Positions 40,046 through 51,552 of a DNA stretch of 64,000 nt are shown piece after piece. The DNA comes from Ashinkailepas kermadecensis (Eukaryota > Arthropoda > Thecostraca > Neolepadidae). Under the pieces are notes generated by a model. The model saw only the letters and a list, made by a program, of their open reading frames with translations. It had not been told where the DNA came from and searched no databases. A program made the position numbers and the translations under genes. How positions within the stretch are numbered: position 1 is the stretch's first letter; the number at the start of each line of letters is the position of its first letter. The stretch lies in NCBI GenBank assembly GCA_034440615.1, contig JAOTOM010002331.1, positions 1-64,000 on the forward strand, in the 5' to 3' direction.

Positions 40046-43000
40046 GAGCGTAGTCAAATCCCTAATGAAGTTGTCTGGTTTGTTGTGCGGCGTATGCCAC
40101 CTTGCTGAGGATCACCCTGGATGTCACGTCGCTGACGGCGTATACCACCTTGGTGAGGATCACCCAGGCAGGGCTCAAAATAAGCGCCGTCCTAGCGATA
40201 GCGTCGGCGACCAGATGCTGGCTTACCAGGCTTCAGTGGCGACCAAAACCAGAATTTTGTTTTGATACGTCCGTTAAGATTTTAGCCACGAAGGACATAA
40301 TTCGTCGATATATCAGTAATTTGTATTTAGCAGCACTGATCTTTTTCCAGATGAAAAGTATACTAGGACCGTACCGCGAATTCTACCAAATATCCCGTAC
40401 CTCTTGCTTACCACGTTTATACTAGAATCTCCCGTCGGCACAGGACGGCGCTTTCCAGACAACCACAATGCTAAAACAATGGCATACCGTGGTCGCCAAA
40501 AGCGCCGTCGGGACGGAGACCAAATGGTTGTCGTGGTCGTCGCCTAGAAATCTAGTTATAAATATGGAATTTGAAATCAGGCAACTCTTGGTGACTTGTT
40601 CAGTCGTCCGTTCGGAAATTGGTGTATGGGCAATTGTGCCCAACCGTGGTGGTGGATTAATGTCTTGTTTTTGTGAATTGATTGCTGAACTGCCTGAATT
40701 AATATTGCCATTTACGAGGTAGGTGCGTAGTTAGATATCCAGGCATGGACTATTTGTAAAAGATGAAAACCAGCAAAAGGTTAAAATGACAGGGGAAGGA
40801 TGCAAGCCGGAGAAAGAATAATAAGGGGAAGCATTTTGTGGCCACAAAGGATGTTCGTGTTCAGTAGCCGAGCAGAACATCCACAAGCACACCAAGAACA
40901 AACATGAGGAGCATGAGTGAAACTAGAAGCACACGATTTGGCAGAATTACGGCTGTAGTGAACTCGCTGCAGTATACATTTCATGACCCCAGGTCAATGC
41001 CTTCATGGTCAAATGAGGTCACAATCAGCCTCCACTCCACCCCAGCCTGCACCGCCCGTACGTACAGAAAGTATGCACGTTCCACTGCAGAACGGTAGAT
41101 AGACCGTTCATACGTACGCTCGCTACTACGCGGGTACAGACCGTGCGTGCTGTCGTTACGGTCGGAGTACGGACCCATCGTGCGATCGTTACGGTCAGCG
41201 TTAAAACAATGGGACCATTCATTCCCATTCAAAATACCACACATTTTTTTTGCTCTTTATTTGTGCGGAATAACTTCGGTTTCTCTTGTCCCGAAGAAAG
41301 AACGTTTAACTCTGCTATATTCTATTAAGAAAAAAAATGCCTAGGCTAGAATGCTAAGCCTGCAATGTCACATCAGGTCTAAGGCATTAAAAATTTCCCA
41401 AGCTATCTAGGTTACATTAGGCATTATTTGGCATTGTACACAATTCTTCATTATGCTACCCCACTCAAATACCAATATTTTGGTATTATATTGCATACCA
41501 ACTGGAAAGTGCCTATGCACTTGTGCTGGTAATAAGTGGCTAGGTAGGCCACATCCCACAGCATCTTAATCATATCAAGGAACATGTTTTTACAATATTT
41601 ATGTCTTGAAATGCCATATGACATATTATGTAAATTCCTCCCAACATTTACACTCTGGACAATGCTACACATGGCCATATCCTTTTACCTAGGAATGTAC
41701 CTACCTGGGTACCTATCCACCTACATACATACCTAGGTACCTACCTACACAGGAGCTTGTCTTAATCATGTTCAAAAACATGATCTCACAATTTTGTGTA
41801 TTATTGCACTTCAAGGTATCCAGGAGACAAATTGTACACACATTTTACCCCACAAAGCAAAAATGGAGTTAGGTTTGGTTAGGTTAGGTTAGGCTAGGCT
41901 TTTTCTACAGTTGGAAAAAAACTTCCCATTTTTTGTAGATTTTGTTCACAAAAAAGTGCTCTCCTTCAAAACAGGTTTAATTTAATCGGTTAACCTAGTT
42001 CACTAGGCTCTGCAATGTACGGTTTTTCAGTTGAAAATTCTTCAGAAGTAAATGGGAAATTTTCCATTTCTTTAGGAATTTATTTTCCTGCATGCAAGTT
42101 TAGGGTTATGCTGTGCTACATTTTTGCTTACTCTTGAACATTATTTTTATGCTATGTTATCAAACTCCAGCCTGTTTTTGGTGTTATTTTGCCTGCCAAC
42201 TGAAAAATATGCATTTGCAGAGGAAATGAGTGGTCACACAATGCTATCCACCTACATAAACATTGCATTGGAAAAATAAATTGCAGGAATTAAAAATGTC
42301 CCAAAAAGTGCAATTTAATACAATTTGGTTTCTTGAAATGGCAACATTACTCAACTCAAAGTCCCATTTCAGGTGTTCTTTTGCCTGTCAATTGAAAAAG
42401 TAATCATTTTCAGAGAAAATGAGTGGCCACATCATGTTAACCATGTTAATAAACCATTGGAGAAGTAAATCCAACAATTAACAAATACCTGAAGTCAAAA
42501 ATTTACCACCTTTTGTGGCAAGAATATCAACTGATACTTTTTAGTTAATTAAATTGAAAACCGCAACCTAGGATATCCTATCATAACACCTGCTTTACAG
42601 ATGAAAACATCTGATTACTGATTAGCACGTCTTGCATGCAGTCCAACCTGCAAATTACCGAAGTTCTGAAGATGGCAAGTGGAAAAGGTTTAGGTAAAGA
42701 TATATGTAAGAATATTTAAATATAGAACTGGTGCTCATAATTGGTCTTAATGCTTTGCTTTTCTTTGCCATCCAGCTTGCCATATCAAAATTTGATGAGC
42801 CATTTACAATGCTTTGTTAACGAATAAGCTGCAATGCTAATATGCATGAATATTACAGCACAATGCTGGTACTTTTCTTTGGATGGGTTTCATCCATATA
42901 TCTAGAATAGGATATATCTAGGACAGATGGTCTTGTTCTACTCTGGAGAGGATATCTGTCTTTGGCATCCCAATTTAGTGCAAAATGAATACATGCATGT

Positions 43001-43754
43001 TATTATGTCAGATTTGAAACTATAATAATTGTGCCAGAATTTGTGGCCACTGTAGAAACATTATGGAACATGTCCAGATGTATTGAGTTATGCTTGAAAA
43101 AATGATGCTTGGTTCAAGCATCCTTTTGCCAAATATCCCTGGATATGCACTATTATATTTTTGTTTTTTTCTGGAACTATGCTAGATATGTCCAGAATAA
43201 TATGCATTTTTCAACTTGGTTCAACATATGGCAAAAACTGAAAACGAGTAAAATTTGGATACTACATTTCCCTTCAATAGAGCTGTCATCAGCTGTAACA
43301 TATTTGCATATATGCAGTATGTTTGGTGCTGTATGCCAAAATTCAGGTGGAATTCTTTAGTTTCAAAGAAAGGAATGTTGAACATGGCTCAATTTGTTTT
43401 TTTTTACTGTTGCATTTCGAGAGTACAATGCTTGGCATTCCATTCCAAAGTTACAATTTTGTCTTTTTGAACCATACACTCCTTTTGTATTTGGCCAGTC
43501 AGCTTGGGCATGTATAAAACAGGAGGAAGTTTGCAGTCATTTTCAAACATCTCCAATCTTGTAGCCAAAAAGACCATGCTTTTTCATGGAGGATAGTGTT
43601 CTGGATGACAAACATCCAGCACAGGAACATTTTTCCAATTCTGGTTGGACAGATTGCATGTCAGCAGTCACCACGGTTGGATTTGTATTTTGTAATCCTG
43701 GATGTGGAGAGGAAAATGTATGGGTAATTGAATATGGAGAGGGTATTGCTATTG
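40046..43754. other. Unassigned, mostly A/T-rich sequence
   Basis: No gene recognised. A two-copy G/C-rich unit (GGCGTATGCCACCTTGCTGA, 40088 and 40137) lies at the left. GGTTAGGTTAGGTTAGG occurs at 41878-41894. TACCTACCTAGGTACC-like tracts occur at 41695-41750, as at 37480-37540. A/T-rich repeat copies with CATTGCATTGGAAAAATAAA occur near 42260 and 42460. Confidence 0.35.
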
Positions 43755-43865
43755 GGGTTTAGGGGCGCATCGACTGCAGAGGTCATGCAGCGAGAGGATA
43801 TTATTATTCCAGTCAATGACATCGGAATATCGCCCTACACTTTCCAGTGAATCTTGAGCACATCA
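43755..43865 (-). mobile_element. LINE 3'-end scrap
   Basis: Reading leftward, the sequence ends in GCAGTCGATGCGCCCCTAAA, the same terminal signature as the I-like LINE fragments at 28605 and 46600. Only about 100 bp of 3' UTR is retained. Confidence 0.6.
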
Positions 43866-44924
43866 CAGAGCAGTTCATAGTCTAACAGCACCATCGAACC
43901 TCCAAGGGATAAAATGAGGAAGATTTCCTCAAGAGGATAATGTTCTGGATGCCGCAAATACAGGAATATCGTATTTTTCCAACCATAGCTGTCACTAATC
44001 TGGTGGTATAACTATATACCCCTTTTCTGATCACTATCGATTGCATATCCTTCCCTGTTCGACTGAGTGGGACAATAACATGGTGCAAGACTTGGATCGT
44101 TGGCGCAATATCTTGATATCTTATGGCCGACCAAATGTTTCACTTCAACTTCGCATTATTAGCGTTGATCTCAGTTACCCCACCGTCGCCTATTAATAAC
44201 AAGTCCCCGCATGCATTGCGTTTTGTGTGAACCCTTTTCTCTTTTATCAAGCTAAGGGGATGTCGGCCTTCACCTTGATACTGACTCCGCACTACAAGAA
44301 CCGAACTATGAGCATGGATTTGCTAGGCTGCTCCAAAGTACAACAATATCAAGAAGTGATCCTACAAGATTGACATCCGCATAGTCAGTGACCTGCGCGC
44401 CATCCGGGAGTCGCCGACCTAGAGCGTCGTCGGCACTGCACTGGCAGCTGCGTCTCGCCTGCACATTAGCGTGTTGACTCCCAACACCGTGCCACCAGAG
44501 TCCGTCCGCGCCGCTTACCACGTCCTGAAGAAACTGCTGCGCTCTGTCGGCACTGGTGGTGCATCTGTGGCTTATCTCGCCGAGGGCGTGGTTGAAAGTG
44601 TGGCAAGCACAGATATAGCCATGTTTGGCATAAACCACGTGCTGACCACCAAAACGTCTCACATCAGTTGATTGTTCGGCGGAACGCCCCTGCCGTGGGC
44701 CCGTGACGTGGCACACACAGACTATCACATACAGAGTGCTGCAAAGAAACCCTCGCTTGAACAATTTTATCTTCACAAGCATTGGGGGGGGGGGGGACGA
44801 TGGAAGGAACTGTGATCTCCCACCACAAGTCGTCCAGGGATCTTTAGAGCTTAGCATAGTTTTCGTCTTTCGAGATATGGTGAAGTAGAAATGACTACTT
44901 GTGATGCTTGTGATGACTATTGGA
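43866..44924. other. Unassigned sequence
   Basis: A 218-codon minus-strand ORF (44962-44306) crosses a G12 run and shows no recognisable domain. I leave it uncalled. Confidence 0.3.
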
Positions 44925-45356
44925 GGCGGCCACTGCCGTACCTGTGAGGCGGCCGCTGTCACGGCTGTGAGGCGGCCGCTGTCACGGCTGTGAGGCGACC
45001 TCTGCTGTGGCTGTGAGGTGGCCTCTGCTGGTGCTGTGAGGCGGCCGCTGTCACGGCTGTGAGGTGGCCTCTGCTATGGCTGTGAGGCGGCCGCTGTCAC
45101 GGCTGTGAGGCGGCCGCTGTCACGGCTGTGAGGCGGCCACGCTGCGACTGTGAGGCGGCCGCTGGCACGGCTGTGAGGCGGCCGTTGTCAGGACTGTGAG
45201 GCGGTCGTTGTCATGGCCGTGAGGTCGCCGCTGTCATGGCTGTGAGGAAACCGCTGCCGCACCTGTGAGGTGGCCACTGTGACGGCTGTGGTGTCACCAC
45301 TGCCGCACTTGTGAGACGGCCACTGCCGTGGCTATGAGGCGGCCACTGCCGCGGAT
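44925..45356 (+). repeat. 23-bp G/C-rich minisatellite, about 18 copies
   Basis: TGTGAGG recurs at 44943, 44966, 44989 and 45012 (23-bp steps); consensus GGCGGCCGCTGTCACGGCTG plus TGA. Several units carry GCGGCCGC. Units diverge toward the right end. Confidence 0.9.
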
Positions 45357-46157
45357 AAAACTGATAGGCAGTGGTGTAAATGTTGATATCAGTTGCGCCT
45401 TATCTTATATTGTGTACAAAAATCATTCTTCCTGAAGGACGCTATTTAGAAATGCACCACCGACATTCATTTGGACCAGGATACCATTCATATCAGCGTG
45501 TTTTCATGTTTATTCCACAAAATGTTCCCAGCTGAGAAATGTGCTTAAGAAGATCTTAAACAAAGGGGCTTATGCCTCCTAGTTGGTTCAGTTACTACCA
45601 TCCACGTATAGAAGTACTGTACCTGTCAACAATGAATAAACGTTCGTTGTTTTGTGTGCAACATGATGTAGATAACAGTTAATCGGAGTTCTAAGTATTC
45701 ATATGGGACTCGACATTTCATCTCTTATATACACGATGGAAGATTGCGAGCAATTGATGTCAGATTGCCAAATATCGCTTGGGATTTTTCATCTTTATGT
45801 TCCAAACTCCAGATTGTGTCATCCTTAGCTATCTTCGAGCAAATTTTGTTCATCCCCCACTGTCTCCGAGCGACTTTGCTCATCTGCACAGTCAATGACA
45901 AATGGTTTACAGACAGTCTCTCAGTCTCTTCCTTGCATGCGACGGTGACGGATTTAGAAGTTCCTATCGGCAGGACACTCCTCTTGGCGCGCCACAATTT
46001 ATTCAGGGTGCGAAGCGACACCTATTGCTGAGGAAAAAATCGATGAAAAGCTGGAAGGCAGACAAATTTTCAAAAAGGAGCAAACGAAAAAAGCACGTTT
46101 TGGAAATTTGATGTTATCCAATCCCGATGGAGGGCCGCCACTTCTTCCCCCTCCCCA
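45357..46157. other. Unassigned sequence with one unidentified ORF
   Basis: A 98-codon minus-strand ORF (46021-45725) of mixed composition begins MSLRTLNKLWRAKRSVLP and is not repeat-derived. It matches no domain I recognise and could be a transposon scrap or chance. The remainder is featureless. Confidence 0.25.
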
Positions 46158-46634
46158 TTGGACCCGTTCCTGATCGGCGACCAATTTCCCAGAATTGAAT
46201 TTCGTCGGCGACCACCGAAAGGTTTTTTTGAGCCCTGGATCCTGGCACGCCTGCGCATAGGGCATACATATGCAACGCATGGCTACCTTCTGCGAAGGGA
46301 GGCGAAGCCTCCCTGTTCCCGGTGTGGTTCACCTATGACGGTTCGACTCATACTGTTTTCTTGTCCCAATTTCACGGTGGAACGCAGGCGTCACTTCGGT
46401 ACCAATTTCGATACATTGTCGTACTGCGATATTTTGGGTGACAATTCGGAAATCGTCCAAACAGGTCAACTTTACCGATATATATCGGGTGCTCAGTTAC
46501 ACGTAGTATATCCATTTCAAAAATAGACCCATGCCGCTAAGCGGAATGCTGTGAAACGCGAGACATGGGCGCTACATAACCAGTAGCAGTTGATGCGCCC
46601 CTAAGCCCAAATAATCAATCAATCAATCAATCAA
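46158..46634 (+). pseudogene. I-like LINE 3' end with AATC tail
   Basis: The ORF 46158-46526 encodes only the C-terminal end of a LINE ORF2: LRIGHTYATHGYLLRREAK, PPCSRCGSP, RLILFSCP, ERRRHFGTNF. It is colinear with 29040-28762. A short 3' UTR ends GCAGTTGATGCGCCCCTAAG (46586-46605) followed by an AATC-repeat tail (46612-46634). This is a heavily 5'-truncated insertion in the plus direction. Confidence 0.75.
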
Positions 46635-47394
46635 ATGCCAAATTTTCCGAGCACTCGACCACTCTGATCAATATCGCCAGCCAACTTCAACTGCAGTAAG
46701 TGATTGGCCCTTTTTGATAGCTGGGACGAATCATAATCCATGTTTAAAAAAATTACGTCGTTATTTGTGCTCTGATTGCATCATTTACGGCTGATATATG
46801 TCAGGTGAGCCAACAAACAAGTTTGTCTCAGATGCGCATATTTTGGACGTGTTGCGGTCTTTTGGCTGCTGTAAACAATTAATGCTTTGTTCTTTCTTGC
46901 GTGTATGATATTAAAAGACAAGGATCAATTGCCCTCCTCCCACAGTAAGGGTTATTCAGGTAGGAGTACAGCAACATTTAAAAACGGAGCCATGTATGGT
47001 GCGGTACAGCGGACGCCATTACAACCGTAAACAACCCGCTTGTAAAGTGGAGAGAATTTAATATTTTCGGGAGCGTCAAGAGGGAATCGTAGCATCTGGA
47101 AATGATATATTTCAATATTTATTCATAATACAGGTACTTCAGTCATAAAATAAAACGTAAAATGAAAAATATTCATCCGCAGGATATATACTACCACTTT
47201 CTCCCTAATATTGTATATATACTGGTAATCCAACGCCAAATTTATGTTCTATCCGGCAACTCCTACCTCCCGGCCATGGTGCCAAATGCGGCCAGATCGG
47301 CTAGTTGTTTCTGTGAATTGAGCGTTTTTTTTAAAAACAGTGCCACAATTTAAATATGTTGGTTGAGTTTAATGTTGAATTTATTACTTCATAG
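46635..47394. other. Unassigned A/T-rich sequence
   Basis: No recognisable gene or repeat. Confidence 0.3.
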
Positions 47395-47825
47395 TTAAAA
47401 CTTCTTGAACATTCCATATATACAGATAAAGTACATATATTTCAATGATATGCCCTTCATACTAGACGAAGTCATCGACATTGCATTCCGGTGCTTATTG
47501 GCCGTCGTGAAAAGGGCTATTGTGAACGACCTACATTTGAGAGGGTTCAAGGATAGCATCCAGCCTGCGGACCACCTGCAGAGGGAATCAATATCCCTCT
47601 GCAGGCGGGTCGCGTCTTTCACAGACGCTACCCTCCTAAAAAGAAATTTGACGTCATCAGCAAACATGAGACATTCCGAGTCAATCCTGGATGACAGCTC
47701 GTTCACAAACAGGGCAAATAACAGAGGGGCCAGCAAGCTCCCTTCCGGTACACCGGAAGTGATATCAGCCCAGTCCGAGGCCGCCCGCTGCCGGGTGATA
47801 GTCACCGTTAAGTCTGAAAGGTCTT
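47395..47825 (-). pseudogene. LINE reverse transcriptase fragment (CR1/L2-like)
   Basis: The 136-codon minus-strand frame (47805-47395) carries RT motifs: SDWADITSGVPEGSLLAPLLF, then the catalytic block CLMFADDVKF, then SLCRWSAGWMLSLNPLKC. The style differs from the I-like copies elsewhere and is closer to CR1/L2-type LINEs. The frame dissolves at about 47480. Its 5' edge coincides with the start of the 20-bp minisatellite at 47818. Confidence 0.75.
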
Positions 47826-48050
47826 AATGAAGTCTGAAATGTCTTAATGAGGCCTGAAAGGTCTGAAAGGTCATAGCGAGGTCTGAAAGGTCATAGCGAG
47901 GTCTGAAAGGTCTTAGCGAGGTCTGAAAGGTCTTAACGAGGTCTGAAAGGTCTTAACGAGGCCTGAAAGGTCATAACGAGGTCTGAAAGGTCTTAACGAG
48001 GTTTGAAAGGTCTTCACGAGGTTTGAAAGGTCTTAACGACCTTTCAGAGG
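47818..48050 (+). repeat. 20-bp minisatellite, about 11 copies
   Basis: The unit GTCTGAAAGGTCTTAACGAG recurs every 20 bases. The first unit overlaps codons of the adjoining RT fragment (LSDL on the minus strand), so the array seems to have been seeded from LINE sequence. Confidence 0.9.
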
Positions 48051-48339
48051 TTTCAGAGGTAGCAGACAATTTTCCAAAGCAGTTTTTAGCACATTAGCGT
48101 AAAATTCATCTATTAATCGTGCTAACTAATTGTTCTAGTCAGACGTAACAGACGTAGGATTGCTCAGCGGTCACGAATCTGACCTCATATTTCGATTTGG
48201 TCTTTTTACCTTTTAACTTTTTGAGATATGAACATATAACATATGGGATAGAGCCGAAAAAACACCTATACATTCGAGGCCCGTAAATCCCGTAATAATT
48301 ACGGAATTATAACAAATTTACATAACTAGATAGATCTCG

Positions 48340-48925
48340 ACTGTTTGCGGGGCGTGTCGCGACCATGGATGTCCGTGCGGGGCGTGTCGCGACCAGGGAT
48401 GTCCGTGCGGGGCGTGTCGCGACCAGGGATGTCCGTCTGGGGCGTGTCGCGACCAGGGATGTCCGTCTGGGGCGTGTCGCGACCATGGACGTCCGTACGG
48501 GGCGTGTCGGGATGTACGTGCGGGGCATATCGCGACCATGTATATTCGTGCGGGGCGTGTCGGGATGTACGTGCGGGGCATATCGCGACCATGTATATTC
48601 GTGCGGGGCGTGTCGTGACCAGGGATGTCCGTACGGGGCGTGTCGGGATGTACGTGCGGGGCATATCGCGACCATGTATATTCGGGCGTGTGCGACCATA
48701 TTCCGCGACGTGTCGGGATGTATATTGCGACATGGATGTCCGTGCGGGGCGTGTCGCGACCATGGATGTCAGTGTGGGACGTGTCGTGACCGCGGGGCGT
48801 GTCGTGACCAGAGATGTCCGTCTGGGGCGTGTCGCGACCATGGATGTCCGTACGGGGCGTGTCGGGATGTACGTGCGGGGCATGTTGCGACCATGGATGT
48901 CCGTGCGGGGCGTGTCAATCCTTGC
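48340..48925 (+). repeat. 30-bp minisatellite, about 19 copies
   Basis: GGGGCGTGTCGCGACCA and GGATGTCCGTGC units recur every 30 bases, with shorter variants around GGGATGTACGTGCGGGGCAT and TATATTCG. ORFs up to 223 codons on both strands show a 10-residue period (DVRAGRVATR; PRTDIHGRDT) and are repeat artefacts. Confidence 0.9.
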
Positions 48926-49371
48926 CAAGCCAACAATCCTTGTCCTCCATCTAAAATTCATAGCAGTTATAGCTAATGAATTGCGCATTGCGCCGGATTT
49001 GAAACAAAAATGTTAGTTGCTATATTACCACGATAAGAGATTACCTACCCTTCCAAGCTTCATATCTTCTTAAAAATTGACAACATTTAAGTTTCACAGG
49101 CCCTCGCCTTAGTATCCATAACGCGAGTCGGTTGAACAACTTTGCATGGAAAAATCGAACGTATGGTTTCCTGTGCGTTTCGGGATTGGCCCATTCGAGA
49201 CACCACAGATGTGACGTCATTGTTACGAGAAGGTTTGTAAATCGATTGCAACCCATGAGTGAAGTTATTAAATTATGCTGTAAATGTTTCTCCTGCGAGA
49301 ACGGTTCAGTTTTGTCTACGAAGTATTATTACAGTTTTTTTTGCAACCAAAAACCTATTACGTGAAACTTG
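48926..49371. other. Unassigned sequence
   Basis: No gene recognised. Confidence 0.3.
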
Positions 49372-49406
49372 TCATCTTTCGACCTGTATTGTGGGCAGGG
49401 TCCACC

Positions 49407-49439
49407 GAGTATGCAGACCTGTATAGGGTCTGCATACTC
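49407..49439. repeat. Perfect 13-bp inverted repeat (hairpin)
   Basis: GAGTATGCAGACC (49407-49419) and GGTCTGCATACTC (49427-49439) are exact reverse complements around a 7-nt loop. It lies at the 3' end of the MULE-like fragment. Confidence 0.85.
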
Positions 49440-49790
49440 TGCAGTAGGCCAAATCCCTCGACCAGGGTGGAGTGACTCTCCCCGTTCGTCACGATGACGC
49501 CGAGAATAAGACCACCAGCAACTTCCACAGTGGACAGGAGGAAAACGCGAGCCATGCTGCGGTTAGCTTTTTCACCGGCGTCGACGAACGTCACTTCATC
49601 AGCTTTTCGCAGTTGGTGGACGCGGGCCATCAGTGGTGTCTCTCACGATGGCGATGGTGTGATGGCCATCTGTGACGTCAACCGTCACATCCGACCGACC
49701 GTTGGCCAGTTGAATCAGTCGGACCTGCAGCGCCTCCTCTGCGCAGCTGTACGTGGCGCTGAATATACTACTGTGTAGCCGGTAACCAAT
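49425..49790 (-). pseudogene. MULE-like transposase, catalytic-region fragment
   Basis: Minus strand. VTFVDAGEKANRSMARVFLL followed by GGLILGVIVTNGESHSTL and GFGLLQSM has the pattern of the MULE/ZSWIM3-type transposase core (Asp in FVDA, then Gly-X-Leu-Gly and Ser/Thr-rich GF-LL). Upstream, HHTIAIVRD sits one frame away, so a single-base indel near 49640 breaks the frame. The part beyond the hairpin at 49407 no longer matches. The 5' portion of the same gene is probably the minus-strand segment at 51840-51553. Family call is by motif pattern only. Confidence 0.45.
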
Positions 49791-49794
49791 ACTT

Positions 49795-50122
49795 AGTTGA
49801 TAAATATGCGGATGCGTTGAGGGTACTTTGCTTTTAAAAGTGCTTCAACAGCAGCTGGTCAATATGGTCAACGTGGTAGAATAATTCGTGTCATATGTGC
49901 GCACATGATGAATAGCATGTATGGTGAAGTTTCAAAACGCTCTGCTTCATGTGATAATAATGGTATTAATTATACTATTGGCGTATATTGTGCTGTATTA
50001 TTATATAAGTAGCATAATATGTACCGTTTTATTAAACTGACAAGTTGCACCAGTCAGTGGAACACGAAATAGTTTTTTTTCCCATCTTTAGCAGAGGCAG
50101 AGTGCCATCCGCTAGATATTTG
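49795..50122. other. Unassigned sequence between MULE piece and LINE piece
   Basis: A/T-rich, with a C11 run at 50130-50140 next to the LINE ORF1 3' edge. No gene. Confidence 0.3.
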
Positions 50123-50665
50123 TTACGCCCCCCCCCCCCCGAGTGTAAAAAAGGGCGGAGTGCTACTCTTAAGTAGCCCGCCATGACGTGGGTGGGAAGG
50201 GTGAGTGAGCGGAATCCTAGTTTGAGCACTGGACCCGGTCTGGCCCGGCCGGCCCAGACGCGTTACCTCGCACACCCCCTGCGGCCCGAGCTCCGCGAGG
50301 AGCTCCTCTTCAGAGAGCTCCGCGAGCTCGGGCGCATACGCCGTCGAGAATGATATGTTCAGCCGATCGGCCATCTCGACTTCCGTCGCACACCCCAGGA
50401 AGCTCCCCTGGTTCAGTAGTACGCGGGCATGGGCCGCCTCCCGCACGCGGACCAGGAGGGAACCGGAGCGGAGGACCTTGGCGGAGATCACGCCACCGGT
50501 CCAGCCGTCCAGCTCCCTCGCGATCGCGAACGGGGAGGTTCGCGTCCAGGAGCCCTCAGTTTTCGTAAGGAGGACAAACGATTCACCCTCCGGGGGGTCG
50601 CGGGGAGGAGGCAGGCGGGCTCCAGGCCGGGGGCGGCGTCCTCCGTCCTCCGAGGGGGCGGGCAT
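50123..50665 (-). pseudogene. LINE ORF1 (gag-like), 5' portion
   Basis: Minus strand, 180-codon frame beginning MPAPSEDGGRRPRPG: a Pro/Arg-rich start, then TRTSPFAIARELDGW, SGSLLVRVREAAHARVL, VEMADRLNISFSTAYAPELA and LSEEELLAELGPQGV. These blocks align in order with the ORF1 at 574-1 (APELRFMSEEDIQAEL), so both belong to the same broad gag group. The frame ends at TLGGGGA in a G/C run. The zinc knuckles and all of ORF2 are missing, an unusual 5'-only remnant. Codon composition is strongly G/C-rich. Confidence 0.7.
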
Positions 50666-51235
50666 ACCGGGGCAGGGCGGAGATTGTACCCGGCAGACAA
50701 GGGCGGAAGTGCGAGTGTGTGAGAAGGGCGCCCTGAAGGGGGGCAGACAAGATAGTCACCCTGATGGGGTGCTGCAAGGAAAGGTGTGGAAGGAAGTGTC
50801 GTGAAAAAGGTGTAGAAAGACAAAGAGTTTTGGAGGGATTGGAGTAGCTAAACAGAGGCGGGGGCAGTCACGGTTGTGTACCGCTAGCCCGATCCATTGA
50901 ACCAGAAAGGTACCCCTGTTAGCTCTATCCTATTGGGTGGGAGGGGACAAGGCAATCAAGGCTGGTCGCCGGTACAATTCGGTTTCCCGACGGTGCCCGA
51001 GGCACCGGTGGGCCGAAGGGGGTTTGGGAGGGGGGCTGCGCCAGCTAATCCGGCGAGCAACCGACTAGTGGCGTCGGCCGGCTAGTCCGGCTAACAACCA
51101 GCTAGTGGTGCGGGTGTCTGACGTCACCCGGGGGTGGAGCTTCTCGCAGATGTCCTGGGAAGGACACCTACGAGACAGCTGGGAGGGGAGGGCGGGGCTA
51201 GAGGGCGGCTGGCAGCTTCTGTTGCTCAATCACTA
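50666..51235 (-). other. G/C-rich sequence, probable 5' UTR of the LINE ORF1
   Basis: High G+C lies directly upstream of the minus-strand ORF1 and ends near 51235 where composition becomes ordinary. Repeated GGCTAGTCCGGCTAACAACC-like motifs occur at 51042-51105. No separate gene. Confidence 0.4.
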
Positions 51236-51552
51236 GTACGGGTTAGATACTAGATCTTGTCGAGCCATGACATGACGACACGAAAGAACATATTCCGAAG
51301 GCAATAAACTTAATTCTGGAACAATGTGGACGTCGAAACATTGAATTGTGTCCATACCTGGCAAGGTGTTATCCAACGTAGCTTATTAGTTTGGCCGGGC
51401 TAAGTATTCCAAGGTTTCAAGTTATAACACTAGTGTGCATGCATACTTAGGCAAGTCTTATATTCGTTCATTTTCGTGATCATTCTTTTCATGCATTGCA
51501 TTCATTCATACATTAATGCAGCCATTCATTCGACATACATGTCTCTATCGAC

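Noticed and set aside
37590..40265. 207-codon ORF reading VDVSCVDVDCVS repeats as a secreted repeat protein
   Set aside because: Direct translation of the degenerate 36-bp minisatellite, interrupted by the Penelope-like insertion; no signal peptide or flanking exon evidence.
44306..44962. 218-codon minus-strand ORF as a host gene
   Set aside because: Crosses a G12 homopolymer, contains no recognisable domain and ends in the 23-bp minisatellite.
48326..49016. ORFs of 203-223 codons on both strands
   Set aside because: Both strands are open because the 30-bp unit lacks stops; 10-residue periodic peptides only.
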